A stretch of 64,000 nucleotides of DNA from Gyromitra esculenta (lineage: Eukaryota; Ascomycota; Pezizomycetes; Pezizales; Discinaceae). Location of the stretch: assembly GCA_038503075.1 (NCBI GenBank), contig JBCAML010000007.1, positions 310,001 through 374,000 of the forward strand, in the 5' to 3' direction. Of this stretch, positions 37,736 to 48,973 are shown one piece after another; position 1 is the first letter of the stretch, and the number at the start of each line of letters is the position of its first letter. A program made the translations under genes and the position numbers. The notes under the pieces were generated by a model that was not told where the DNA came from, searched no databases, and was given only the letters and a program-made list of their open reading frames with translations.

Positions 37736-39701
37736 TTACCACGCTGGCGAAAAACTCAAAAAAAATACATCTGTTCTCTGGTCAAAAACCATGTATCTCT
37801 CTTTTAATTGGGGTCCTTTATATCCTCGCCCTCCAGAAAATGTAGCTGGTACTCGTCTACTAGTGTAAGGAGTATCCTTAGGTAGCCCCTTCCTCAGCTT
37901 TGTAACCTCGCTATTAGTAGGCGTGGTGAACCACTTGATTTCAATCTCGACTTCGCTGTCCTTTCCCTTCTCTTTTCGCTTAACAGACGACCCGTCACCT
38001 GGGGCCGCGAGAACAGTGAATACCTCCGGTACACATGCATCTTCTTTATACGTGTGTATAATGGCTCTGTTTGATTTGGAGTTGAGATTAGGCATCATTA
38101 CTGCCACTTGTTTAGCCTTAAGGTTGACCTCGGGGTACATCATAGAATGAGTCATAACATTCCTGGCATCCAGTATTTCGATGGGCTGCCTTCTCCAACC
38201 TATTAGAGACTTAAAAGGTATCTCAATATCACCCTTGATACATTTCCCATCAGCTTTATCCCCCGTGACCTCGGTATTGTTGGTTTCGAGTTCTTCGGCA
38301 GTTGGGAGTTCGAATGATTGGATAACAAAGTAATTCATTTTCTCGGACTCCCGCTCGAGATACTGGCACTGTAGACCGCAAATCGAGATTTTATCATGGG
38401 TTCCTTTTTTGGGTTCGTATTCGTCGAAATATATTTCTGACACTCCTCCACTGAAGGTATACTGAGAATTGGTTGGAGGGTAACTCCTGCTCGTAGATAT
38501 GACTAGTAACTTAAGTGAACCCACCCAGTCCATGGTAGATGTGGAAAAGACCATAATCTCCTTGCTGAGTAGAATGAAAACCAATTCTTGGCGAGGATGG
38601 GCTCGTATTTCTCGAACTATATGCATGTACGGGGAGTTGCGTTCCAGACGAAGCTTCGTACTTGATTTGAGGGCTCCCGTCAGGACGTCTAGTACGATAA
38701 GCGAGGGCGGACAGTGGTCGCCGGTGGTGGCGTCAAAGGGTGGGTGGGCGCTTCGGAGATACGATAGCACACTTCTGTTGAGAGTACAGTGGAACCCCGA
38801 GCCTTCTGGTTCTTCGACACTCCAAAGTACTTTCCCTTGCACTATATCTATAACAGTCACTCGACTACTACGAAAGAATCATTAGAACGCTAAGACACGA
38901 CATCCAATGCTTAAAAAATAGAGTAGATAAAAGAAAACTCACACCGGGTATTGTGAAGCACTCGTTCGACTCAAGAAAACTAGAGCTAAGAGAGGTTGCT
39001 CACTAGCCCCTCCAGTTTCTTGAACATGTAGCGTTCGGACCCGGGTAGTGCCACCTTCTAGGACATATCCAGCCAATTTCCGTAGCCCGAATCGCTTTAT
39101 TGGTTGAACCATGCGACCAGGGTTCTGGGCATCAAAGATCAGCTGAACATTGATAACTAAACGTATATACCCATGTTTAGACCACCAAGAAAACCACATC
39201 GAAAGGGACAAGATAGAAGGGGAGTCACAATGAGAGTCAATCCAGACGAAGTAATCTCCGCACACCACCCAACCTTGATTGGCATTAGTAAACTTCTGAA
39301 TGAACGTTGGCTCCCCTCGTTTACGCATTTCGTGACGGTATACTATTTATCTCATCTTGAAGATTAGGTCTTCAATACATCAGAGTAAAGCGTTGAAGCT
39401 TACCAGCTCGTCGAAATGCCAAGGCAGCCCCCTCCCAATTGCCATACTCTGCTTCATTGTCGTCGGTTGTTAACGGGGGACACCACCGTTTCCGATATAC
39501 TTCACGGCTAAACCGCCAGTTCACATTATCTCTCCACGTTTTGCTCACCCTCTGGATACCAATGAGTTCGGTCGGTGAAAAGTAAGAAAATATAGCATCA
39601 ATGCATAAATCTGGAAGTTTGGCTATCGGATCATTAGCCAAGTTGCCCGCTAACTCGGGTGCGATCCTGCGGAGACGTAGGGAACGGCGGTTCGGAGACA
39701 T
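37736..39701 (-). CDS. F-box protein
   Basis: Exons are 39701-39404, 39342-38943 and 38867-37736 (introns 61 and 75 nt, CTAAT branch sites), giving 609 aa. An F-box lies at about 28-65 (LPDLCIDAIFSYFSPTELIG, then RVSKTWRDNV), so the protein should be a substrate adaptor of an SCF ubiquitin ligase through Skp1. The rest resembles the long beta-rich C-termini of fungal F-box proteins (ILDARNVMTHSM, IVLDVLTGAL, FSTSTMDWVGSL), possibly a propeller, but no repeat is clear enough to name. Near 39130-39185 the frame reads through an odd segment (KHGYIRLVINVQ) that could hide a short extra intron of about 44 nt ending at TTCAG. I kept it in because the frame stays open. The substrate is unknown. Confidence 0.85.
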
Positions 39702-40137
39702 AGCAAACCCCTGCTGTAGAATGGGAGGCGATGGAGCAAAGCGAGTAGGTTTAAATGGTACGCGGTTTGGTGTAGATATGGAACGCGTCCTCCGGAGATG
39801 TTGCTAGTTCGCGTCGTTGACTCATAGGCTGTTACAAGGCTGCTACGCAAGGCCAGTAATAAAAGCTTGTTAAGCTTATCCGACGATGCACAGCCATGAC
39901 GCCAGTCGAGCCATCAATGAAGACCCTTGGTGCCCCATCCCTGGCGAAATACCTACAACACCAGATCAGAAGGCTGCCTGTTCTTCTGACGAATCTAGAT
40001 ACCTATATAGGCGATAGTTAATATATTAGACGACTTGCCTATAATTTAAGCTATAGCACCTCGATAAAACCCCTAGAGACCAAATTTCGTACAGAGCTAA
40101 TCGAACAACCCAAAGCAGATAATTTTGTGCGACGTAA
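39702..40137. other. Intergenic, 5' of F-box gene
   Basis: Promoter-side DNA of the F-box gene. No specific element was recognised. Confidence 0.3.
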
Positions 40138-40613
40138 TACAAGATGTGGTCGGAAAGTCCTCGCCCCCCCCCAAAACACACCAAAAGTAGGCCACTTCAC
40201 GATTTTTTAAACAGTGTTTCCGGCTAATGAATAAAAAAATTAGCCTTACTGCTAGATCCATAAGTCCACAAATATCTACTCTTTAGTCTTTTTTCTACTC
40301 CAATTATTGTTGTTGAAGAAATGAGAGCTAAGAGCTAGTGGTCAAGTGGTTGGTACATGTAAATTTGTATGGCAACACCATATAAAAGCTACATTCCTCC
40401 AACTTCCCTCATGAGTTTTCCTCTACCATTCTTGTTAATTTGAATTTGAAGTTAAAATAAAGTAGGAGGGTAGGAATCCATGGATTTCCCAAGCCTCTGG
40501 TATAGTTATTTTTTTTATTCATTAATAAGGAGTGTGGTTTAAAAAATCGTGAAGTGGCCTACTTTTGGTGTGTTTTGGGGGGGGGGGCGAGGACTTTCCG
40601 ACCACATCTTGTA
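40138..40613 (+). mobile_element. MITE family A, copy 2
   Basis: An element of 476 bp with intact flanking TA at both ends. The left end is TA-CAAGATGTGGTCGGAAAG and the right is CTTTCCGACCACATCTTG-TA. Terminal repeats of about 75 bp include a long C/G run (CCCCCCCCC and GGGGGGGGGGG) and GTGAAGTGGCCTACTTTTGG. The interior is the reverse complement of copy 1 at 16249-16744. A TACATGTA palindrome lies inside at 40354. The right TA doubles as the left TA of the next element. Confidence 0.8.
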
Positions 40614-40846
40614 CAGTGGTAGTCGTCTAATGAGGCGACAGCAACAGTAACTCCCCAGCAACAGGACCAACCTCACCATGCAGATAATGGAGTTTAAGCA
40701 CAAGAATGAACAAGTGGGTAGAACTACATAAGAAATGTTTCTGTCTCGGAGCATAGCTCTAAAATCTCTTGTGAACATGGAGAAATAGCCCACATTGTTG
40801 GAGTGTGGCATTTCCGTTGTCGCCTCATTAAACGACTACCACTGTA
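40612..40846. mobile_element. MITE family D, TA target site, abutting family A
   Basis: A 235-bp element with ends TA-CAGTGGTAGTCGTCTAATG and CATTAAACGACTACCACTG-TA. The inverted repeats of about 30 bp include GAGGCGACA. The CAGTG terminus and TA target are typical of Tc1/mariner relatives. There is no coding capacity. Confidence 0.75.
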
Positions 40847-41411
40847 CCATCAACCTCATCAAACTCCAAAGTTAGATGTGAACCCGCTACCCTTGTTATC
40901 GTTATGTAAGTTTGAATGCCTCAGGATTTCCGAACATAAATATTCTTATTTTATTTTATTTTATTTTGCTCCACAGATCACCTTGTTCAAGTTGTGATCA
41001 TGAGCATAGACGCCAAAGCGAAAAGGTCGATACAGTACAATCGCTCTATAAGGATATGAAACCAGGGCAATTCTATATCCTTACAGAGCAGAAATCCTTA
41101 CAAAAAAGGCTTAGCACACACAAATAGCCCCTGTCGAGACTTGAAATATTATCCTTATAAGGCGAGTATCCTTATTGCCCCAACCTTTATAAGGTGATTA
41201 TACTTTAACTCTAATTTCAGCGTTCAAACGTTACCGGATATTGGTATGGGCTACCACCAACATGAAGTATGTTCATCCACATCCTGTAGGATGTAGCTAG
41301 CTGAAAATTAAATGGATATTCCTCTATGGTTTGTCGACTGCTGTGTAACTGAAAACTTGGCCAAATAAATTCCTGTATTTGGTTTGCGGCGCGTTAAATA
41401 GATATTCACTA

Positions 41412-41530
41412 CCTTTACTTATATTACCAGAATTAAATAAATCACGTGACTAATCTAACCAATCAAAAAATCAATGCTTCTCGCAGATCCAGTCACGTGA
41501 CTTATCTAATTCTGGTAACATGAGTAAAGG
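41412..41530. repeat. Foldback repeat with CACGTG in each arm
   Basis: The left arm (CCTTTACTTATATTACCAGA through AATCACGTGACT) and the right arm (AGTCACGTGACTTATCTAAT through GTAAAGGC) are inverted copies of about 45 bp around a core of about 35 bp. Each arm carries a TCACGTGA site, a binding core for bHLH-type factors. It could be a small MITE or a regulatory palindrome. Confidence 0.55.
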
Positions 41531-42234
41531 CGAGCCAACAGGGGAAACATTGCGCTCCCCGTTACCAGATTCCAGTAGCGCTTGGAGAATACGAGTAGGT
41601 GCTTCGCTCTCAACTATCGATTCTCTCATATTTTTCCAACCTAGGAAGACATCCTTGTTGTGGTGGCCACCCCCGAGGAAAACCGGTAACCAAACATAGG
41701 TTCAGCAACAAGAGGCTGAACCCAGAGGCGCGAGATAGCCTGCCCATAGCACGAAATAGCGATTTCTCTCCTAGTGTAGCGGGCTACCACACTGTAGTGA
41801 ACTGGTTTCGCGCAAGACGGTAGAGTCGTATCCACCGGTTTAGCCTACGAGGGGTAATCCCAACATCTTAGTATGAAGCTCGCCTACTCAAATTTATATT
41901 GGACGATCAAGAATCATCCACTATCACTCGTCGACATATTAGCCATATCCGTACTAAGGATTGCTTAGGGAAAATGTGTGTGAATTGGTCCTACTGGGCT
42001 GTAGGGCATCAGGCACAAGACATATTCTCAGGGAATTTCTGCTCTGATCGAGTGCTGGCTTCTGAGCCCAAGCGGCAATGCGTAGAATGGTGCCTCGGCA
42101 ATCATATCACAACTGCATTTCTAGGTCCGATTTGCATTATAGGGTCAATAATCTCTCGGTTACAATTCATCAATCAATGAAGCACAAAAAATCAACCACG
42201 GACCGCGTTGTGAACCACCCAGGCTCCGGGTCTC

Positions 42235-42262
42235 AGGTCTAGTCATCATGATTCTCACTGCA
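42235..42262 (+). other. tRNA-Pro-like 5' half fragment
   Basis: AGGTCTAGTCATCATGATTC followed by TCACTGC resembles the D-arm region of eukaryotic tRNA-Pro (TGGTCTAGTGGTATGATTCTCGCT). No B box or matching 3' half follows. It is a pseudogene fragment or chance, not a working tRNA. Confidence 0.25.
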
Positions 42263-42741
42263 GCTGGGGCAGTACATCCGGCTCCCCAGATATGCAGACA
42301 TGGTCTGGAAAAAGCAAGACTGGGTGGGAAAAAAAAGCAAGGCCCAAAAAAGCAGCGATATGTGATCACATCCTTGACGCTCGCCTGCGTGTGACGAGAC
42401 TAGTGATATTTAGCATCAATGCGTGGCTTGTGAATAAACAAGAACCTGGGCTGATGGAACCCACAATATCTGCCCTATCTGTCCTATCTCATCAACCTCT
42501 ACGATGACAAACATCTAATGCCAGTCGATTGACAGTGTCGTGGTGCGTTACTTGGCAAGACAATATATGCCATCATAGAAAATCACTCGCTCCAGTGTTT
42601 CTGTTGCTAAAGTTTCAAAGCAGCTCTACTCCTAATAAGCTATAAAGTGACGCAAAAGACCAACCCAACTCGTATAAAAAGTTCCCTCCACTCACTCCGG
42701 ATAGTATATAAAATGCTCAATCCAGACCACAGCCCTCTTCC

Positions 42742-44126
42742 TCATAAAACGCAAAAAGCAGATGCATAGCTCACACTACTCTCTCTTACGTCCTCCACTT
42801 CACTACTATGTTCGTATCGCACCCACTTAAACACCCCCTTGCTTTCTGTACCCCCTTCTTCATCCAGTACAGCTTCAATCCCTGCCATTACTACTCCAAT
42901 AGGATACCGCCCACATACCGTGTTCTTCGTCTTTTGTAAGTAATCCACAAACACGTCATGTTTCTTCGTACTCACAGCCGTCATGCCCTGTTTATCAAGC
43001 GCTGTGATCGACTCATAGATCGGAGGCCCATTGGCAGGGGGATGCAAGCGGGAAGTGAGTTTTAGATGTGGGGGGTAGGAGAGCGTGGTTGGAAGGGCGG
43101 TGGAAGATGTTGGTGGCGAGGGCCCATCGGGGAGGGGAGGGAGCCTAGGATAGTAATGGGTGTAGTCAAAGCGTGTTCCCCTATTGTTCGCCTTTTAGTT
43201 AATTTGATCATTCACAGTAACCTAATTTCGGTTGGGGAAATTTTAGGTATGAGAGGGGCATACCAGTGACAGAAGTCCGTGCTCACAACAAAGGTATTCT
43301 CCGGATCTTTTAGGTAGTCTTTTAGAATACCACCAAACATCTTCTCCTTCTCCCTCCCTACCGCACCAACCATAATCGGCACCAAGGGTACATCTAGCTT
43401 CCCCGCACGCTCCAGCATCTTGTACACATACGGCAGATGCATCTCGAGACTATGCTCGTCCTCATCAGTCTCCACCGACATGGTCGTGAATTTACCCGTG
43501 CCCCGGAGTGCCGCGATGGTAACGGTATCAATTTGTAGGGGGCCGAGGGGAGTTTCATAGGTAACACAGGTTGTGAGAGCAAGGGTGTCGAGGTAAATGT
43601 GGTGGGAAGGGCCGAGGATGAAAACTCGTTTGCTACAGTCGGAGATATTAGAACCACCCTGAATTCGTCTACCCTATACCCTCCCCCAGGAGAGGGTACA
43701 AGGGTTGGAGATGAAATGGGTGGTTACGCTTTGGAGAGATCCCATGATTTGTAGGCATAAGCTGCAGCTGGGCCAGAGTAGGAGTATCCCGCGTGTCTGT
43801 TGAGATCAACTTACGAGGTTAGCTAACTGCCACTTCAGATATCTACGTGTAAACAAGATAACAAACTTTAGAAGAAAATGCAAGCAACAAACTTGAAAAC
43901 AGAATTGTATTTAATGGACCAAATTCGTAGGAAAAAATGAAAAAAGCAAAGAAAGTATTCTGAAAGCTTACGGAGCAATAATAATCCGTCCCCCCGGAAC
44001 CGGTACCCTTCCAGCACCCTCAATCTCGTCACCAACAGCGTTCAGCCATCCATCAAGCTCTGTGTTTAGAACTCGTTTATCGCCAGAGTACCAGCTGTTG
44101 GCGTGGGAGGCGCGACGTGTAGACAT
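42742..44126 (-). CDS. MEMO1 family protein
   Basis: This is a homologue of human MEMO1 and yeast Mho1, a conserved family related in fold to class III extradiol dioxygenases. Its cellular role is still debated (redox/copper handling, signalling). Exons are 44126-43972, 43796-43728, 43632-43264 and 43180-42742, giving 343 aa, near family length. Family blocks are all present: HANSWYSGD near the start, IIIAPHAGYSYSGPAAAYAY across intron 1, KRVFILGPSHHIYL across intron 2, DEDEHSLEMHLPYV, STDFCHWGTRFDYT across intron 3 (DFCHW at 194-198, with the conserved Cys), and SVSYAS at the C-terminus. An insert of about 25 Pro/Ser/Thr-rich residues follows HYYPRLP. Each splice restores conserved sequence. 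It is head to head with the mRNA triphosphatase gene. Confidence 0.95.
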
Positions 44127-45814
44127 GGTGTTGTCGTCGTCGTCGTCAGGAAGCTTATTTCTCTCACACGTGGAAGACTCGTGGTAAGAGGAAAGAGAGG
44201 AGGGGGGAAGGAAGGTTGAGCTCTATTTGTCCAAGGACGTGTTTCTATCCACAGGCACCAGAGTTGGTTTGATAGGGGGGAGGGGGAAGGGATGGCGGGG
44301 TAACTGGACTGTTCATGGCGGGGCACAAAGCAACTTGCTGTAGGTTATCGGACGAGTGACGGAGTAGTGCATCATCACTCGCATGGAGTATTTCTCGCAA
44401 GGGGTTTTACTTTTGCGTTTCTGCCTGCCAAGCCATTGGCGAGTTGTTTGGCGAGGGGACTCCATGGCTACATCACTCAACAGTGATTATGCACCTCAAG
44501 TTCAGCGTAAGCACAACAACCAAGCAAGTAAGGCACATTCGTCTAATTGATAGAAAGCATGGAGGAGCGAAGGAGAGAAGAGGGATAAGTATTTGATATG
44601 CAGAAACAGGTGAATGGCTGCATGTCTGCGAGTCAGAGGTGTAGCAGAGGGGTGATTGCAAATCGACACCCAATAACGCCTGCTAAGAGTGGCTGTGCCG
44701 CCACCATAATCTCGACCCTTTTTCGGATCTCTCTCTGTTATACTTCCATCCATGAATTTGGGGGGTGTTTTTTGTAGGACGTCGACTTTATGTAGCTCTA
44801 TTATATTACTTTTTTCTCCCCCCCCTTGCGTGCTATAGAATCAGATTTCTTTCTTCTTTTTTTTCTCTGTCGGCAGTCGTGCAGGTAAGGTAGTGAGTTG
44901 CTAGTTGTGTGAGGTTTGGCACGCGGCACCCCCGTCGTTGTTCGATTCCTTTGTGTGCGTGTGTGCGGTGTTGTGTGTGTGTGTGTCTGAGTCTTGTCTC
45001 TCCAGCTGGACTCTTTCGCTTTCATTCGTGTGCATACATATTTCGATTGAAGCAACTCTTGCGTAGTTGCTGCATTGTGGCTAGCTGGGGAGATTCCCCC
45101 CCTTCGTGGTCTCTATATTTAACACCTCCTACTGCAGAAAGTCCACTGCTAGGACAGGAGGGTGTAAGTTTGTGCTCTGGGGATGACGCACTGACCCTCA
45201 ATAGCCAGCTCGCTCTTTTTCTGCCACAAACACGCGAAGAGTAGAGAAGGAAGAACTACCAAACCTGCACTCCGCTTTTCCAGGCTGCCCTGCTGCCTGT
45301 TTGTTTGCTTGTTGAGGAAAAGAAGAAGAACAAGAACAAAACAAGAAAGGCCGAACAAGAGCCAGAACCAGAAGGGAAGGAGAAGAAGAGAAGAAGAAGA
45401 AAAGCAGCAGAAGAAGAATAGAGTACCACTAAGTACCAGGTACTCCGTCACTCGACTTGTCCTCCCCACCCCCCCACCCTCCATCGCTCCTCCGTTCGCC
45501 TTTGACACGCGACTGTTCGCCCTCGACTCCTACCCCCCTACCCTGCCCCCCAGTTGTGTCGCCATCATCACTCGTCCCCCCCGCCATTCAACCCCCTAAT
45601 CCAAACAGCTTTCACTACCCGCATCCCGCGGCGCGCACTCGCCTGCTGCATAGGCACTACCGACTTTCTGCCCGCTAAGAACTTTCCCCCACGGTGCTGC
45701 GTCTGATCCGGGCATATATACGCATACACCCCAGACGTAATTCACACATATCAGCATTCCCTCCTCCAGCACGCCATAACCCCCCCCCCCCAAAAAGTGC
45801 ATTAACAAAAAACC
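44127..45814. promoter_or_regulatory. Divergent promoter and pyrimidine-rich leader, MEMO1 / CET1
   Basis: This 1.7-kb gap separates two divergent start codons. It holds GT repeats (44952-44986), a purine-rich GAAGAA tract (45314-45420) and then a C/T-rich stretch up to the CET1 start, likely the long 5' leader of that gene. No gene is supported within it, although several Arg/Lys- or Ser-rich open frames arise from the simple sequence. Confidence 0.45.
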
Positions 45815-48800
45815 ATGGACCTCCGCAACATGCTTAACGGCGACCCGCCGGCAGCACCCAAGTCCCCCCGACACACCCCTCAACATCAGTATCACCATCA
45901 CCAGAGCTTTCGTCCTGCCCCCCCACCGTTGCAACCCCCGCGATCACCCTATCAATCTCCTGCTTCGGGAGGCCCAGGTGGAGGTGGAGGTGGAGGTGGG
46001 AATGGAAGTGGTGGAGGAGGATACCCGCAATCGCAATCGCCCTACCATCCTTCCCCGCCGCCGAACCATTTTCAATTCTCACCGCCCCCACCCTCGCCAC
46101 ATGCTCAGTATCCACAACAGCAGGGTTATACACAGTCGCCGAGCACGCCGCATCCGTTGAGTGCGCATTCGACGATCCATAGTACGACGCCTACGAGCTC
46201 GATTTCGTCCAGCCCGCGTAATCATTTCCCACCACCGCAGTACGCAAACCAACAGCAGCAGCAGCACCATCCTTTACATCCACCACCGTCGCCGCACCAA
46301 TATCATTCTCAGCATCACCACCAGCAGCAGCAGCAGGTATATCCGAGGCAGTCGCCGATCCAACAGAGCCCAATTCACTCACCAATCGGAGGAGGAGGAG
46401 CCAGCGTTGGCGGAGGGGCAGGAAGGCCGCAATTGATTCATGCGGGGAGCAATGGCGTTAATGATAGATCTACACCAACCATCTCCACGCCGACGGCGCG
46501 GCGAGAGCAAGAGCAGCAGAGGGAGCGGGAACGGGAACGGACGCGGGAACAGGAGCGAGAGCAGCGGGAAAGAGAAAGGGTCGTGCAGAGGGAGCGGGAA
46601 AGGGAGCGGGAAAGGGATATTAGTATTTCCCCGAAAACACGACTGCCTGTCTATCTACCCGACCGCGACGACGAGCCTATCCCCGATGCGCCCCCTCCGC
46701 CTCCACCCCCACCTCCACCCGCACCTCTAAAGGAAGAATTTAAGTATTCCGGGCCCAACCAAAATTCCCGGCCGAATTCCCAACACCATAGTACAGTAGA
46801 CGGATCTAGTAGCAATAGCAACAACAACAGTAGCGGCTACGCAAGACCTCGACGCGGCTCTTCGGTTACCATCTCAACAGCGAACCAGAACCACGAACGA
46901 CGTAACATTGATGCGATGGACGTGGATGGACGAGACCGAGAGCTTCCCCATACGCCGGGTGTCCCCGCCGTCAACCCAGAGCGGAAATGGGGCGGCAGTC
47001 CTGTTGCGGATAGATTGAAACCCAATGGGTCAGCCGGCATCGGCAGTGGCAGGGATGTCCCGATTCAACAGCTGGCACCACAGCAACAGCAGCAACAGCA
47101 GAGAGAATCATCTCAACATGCACAACAACCACCACCACCTCCTCCACCTCCCTTAAACACATCCACCATCGCCAACGCTGCCAACAGCAACAGCAACAAC
47201 AACACTAACAGCAAATCCACCGCCGCCGCCCCTACCACCGCCACACAGGCTCCCTCCGGTGGTCTTTCGTCACTAACCCCCTCCTCACTACGCACTACAG
47301 CCATCTCGCCGAAAATCAAGGACCAGCCCCACCAGCCACCACCCATCACCCGCTCAACACCCACACCCACCAACATTAGCTCTCGTCCCCACCCCCCACC
47401 ATCTCCGTCTCCAAAACCAACAAATCAACTCGGCCCTCCGCCGACACCATCAACCGTACACGCAGTGGAGGGTTCCAACAACAGCCCCGGCTCTGGGGGC
47501 CCTCCGCGCAAACGTCTGCGTCGCGATGAAGCCCCAATATGGGCGCGCAAAGCATCCCGCTCCTCTAGTAGTAGTCCGGTGATGGCGAATCGGCGGCAGC
47601 CCTCTAGCGGCGGTCCCCCTCCTGGCGCACCACCTCCACAGCAGCAGCAGCAGCAACAACAGCAACAACAGCAGCAGCAGGGTCCGCATCCCCCTCCTGC
47701 CCCTCCTGCCCCTCCTGCCCCCCCCCCTCAACAGCAACATGCACCGCAGCAACATCACCAACAGCAACAGCAAAGACCGATACATACAGGCCAGCGCAAT
47801 GTACCCCTTTTTGGGCCCTGGGAGCCCACTTTCTGCAACCAGGAGCCGTCGGAGGAGCTGACGAGGGCGATTATGGATTTCTTGTGGAACGAGGTTGTCA
47901 TACGGTTTCAGGATGATCCTGGTGCGTGGGGTATGATTGAGATCGAGGCGAAGATTGGGCATTTGGTTGACAGGAGTACGAACGAGAGACTAAAGTTGCC
48001 GGTAATTTCGGAGACTGTGATGGATCGGGGGGACACTAATTGGAGGTTGATGTTTAAGAGTAGTATGACTGAGGTATGTTACTTCTTAGAGGGCCTAGGG
48101 ATTATTGGTCAAATGCGGACGAAATAGAGGGACGAAGAGGTGGAAGAGAAATAGTGAAGAGCTAATTCGTCCCAATAGCACCAACACAAGCACTTTAATA
48201 AATCCCTCAACAAGCACTTCGACGATGCCAAACCACCGATCCCCCCTCCGTCACCCTCTTCCGCCTCACCTCCGCCCCCCACACGTCCCCCTCGCATCCC
48301 TATGGAATACGTGCATACCCACGAGCGTGACAGCTTCTATGAGCTTCCACAATCACAACTCCACACACTTCCCAAAGTTTTAAGAGAACACCTCATGAAC
48401 CAGCGCTTCAAGGCCAAAGTCCGCGTGACGACAGACCAGAAGACAGGAAGGGTCATGAACAAGATTGTCAAAGCGAGGATTGCAGATTGCAACGTATATA
48501 GTCCGATGACAAGGTTCGACTGGAGGGTTAGTGTGAATATGGAAATGCCGTGGACGGGGGATTTAGAAGGGCTAGTGGCAATGCCGGGGGCAGATGTGGG
48601 TGGGGGAGGTGGTGGGGAGGGTGTTAGGATGAAAGATCGGATGAGTTATAAGCATTTGGCGTATCAGATTGATTTAACGCAGGTTACAGACGTAAGTTTC
48701 CGTTTCCTTGGAACGGGAGGGCTGACAGTTAAATTGCGACATTGACTGACGAGCAAATAGGGAACCAAAATCTCTAAGAAGGAACATGAGCTTGAGGTTG

Positions 48801-48973
48801 AAGTGTCTGGCAAAGAAATCCGAAAACACGGACAGCTGGCGCAACAGATGAAACCGAATGCCTACGAGCCGCTGGTCCGTGGATTTGTTGATAATGTTAG
48901 GGTTCTGATCAGGTCTGCGGCGCCGCCAGATATTAGCCAAGGTTGTGGGTGCGCGGTGTATGTGGGGCGATGA
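45815..48973 (+). CDS. CET1: mRNA 5'-triphosphatase, capping enzyme beta subunit
   Basis: It removes the gamma phosphate from nascent pre-mRNA, the first step of capping. Exons are 45815-48073, 48179-48691 and 48761-48973, giving 994 aa. The catalytic part is at the C-terminus and belongs to the fungal tunnel-type metal-dependent family (Pfam mRNA_triPase). Paired glutamates are visible in IEIEAKIG (708-715) and ELEVEV (934-939), with DWRVSVNMEMPW between. VHTHERDSFYEL follows the first intron and GTKISKKEHELEVE follows the second. The first 690 residues are disordered: Pro-rich, poly-His/Gln runs, a Gly run, an Arg/Glu repeat near 228-268 and a run of 14 Gln followed by PAPPAPPAPP. Yeast Cet1 is 549 aa, so the tail is unusually long. 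The start has an AACCATGG context after a pyrimidine-rich leader. Fungal triphosphatases of this class differ from the animal cysteine phosphatase type. Confidence 0.95.

Larger units (their letters stand above)
40847..42741. other. Intergenic with foldback and tRNA-like fragments
   Basis: No supported gene. The open frame 41899-42180 (plus) has no recognisable motif. The stretch contains the palindrome at 41412-41530 and a tRNA-Pro-like fragment at 42235-42262. Several short ATCCTTATAAGG-type repeats lie at 41045-41200. Confidence 0.4.

Noticed and set aside
41899..42180. 93-codon plus-strand open frame
   Set aside because: It has no motif and no plausible splice context, and lies in a repeat-rich gap.
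47450..47962. A 170-codon minus-strand frame rich in Leu and Arg opposite CET1
   Set aside because: The Leu runs are the antisense of the CAG (Gln) microsatellite in CET1.
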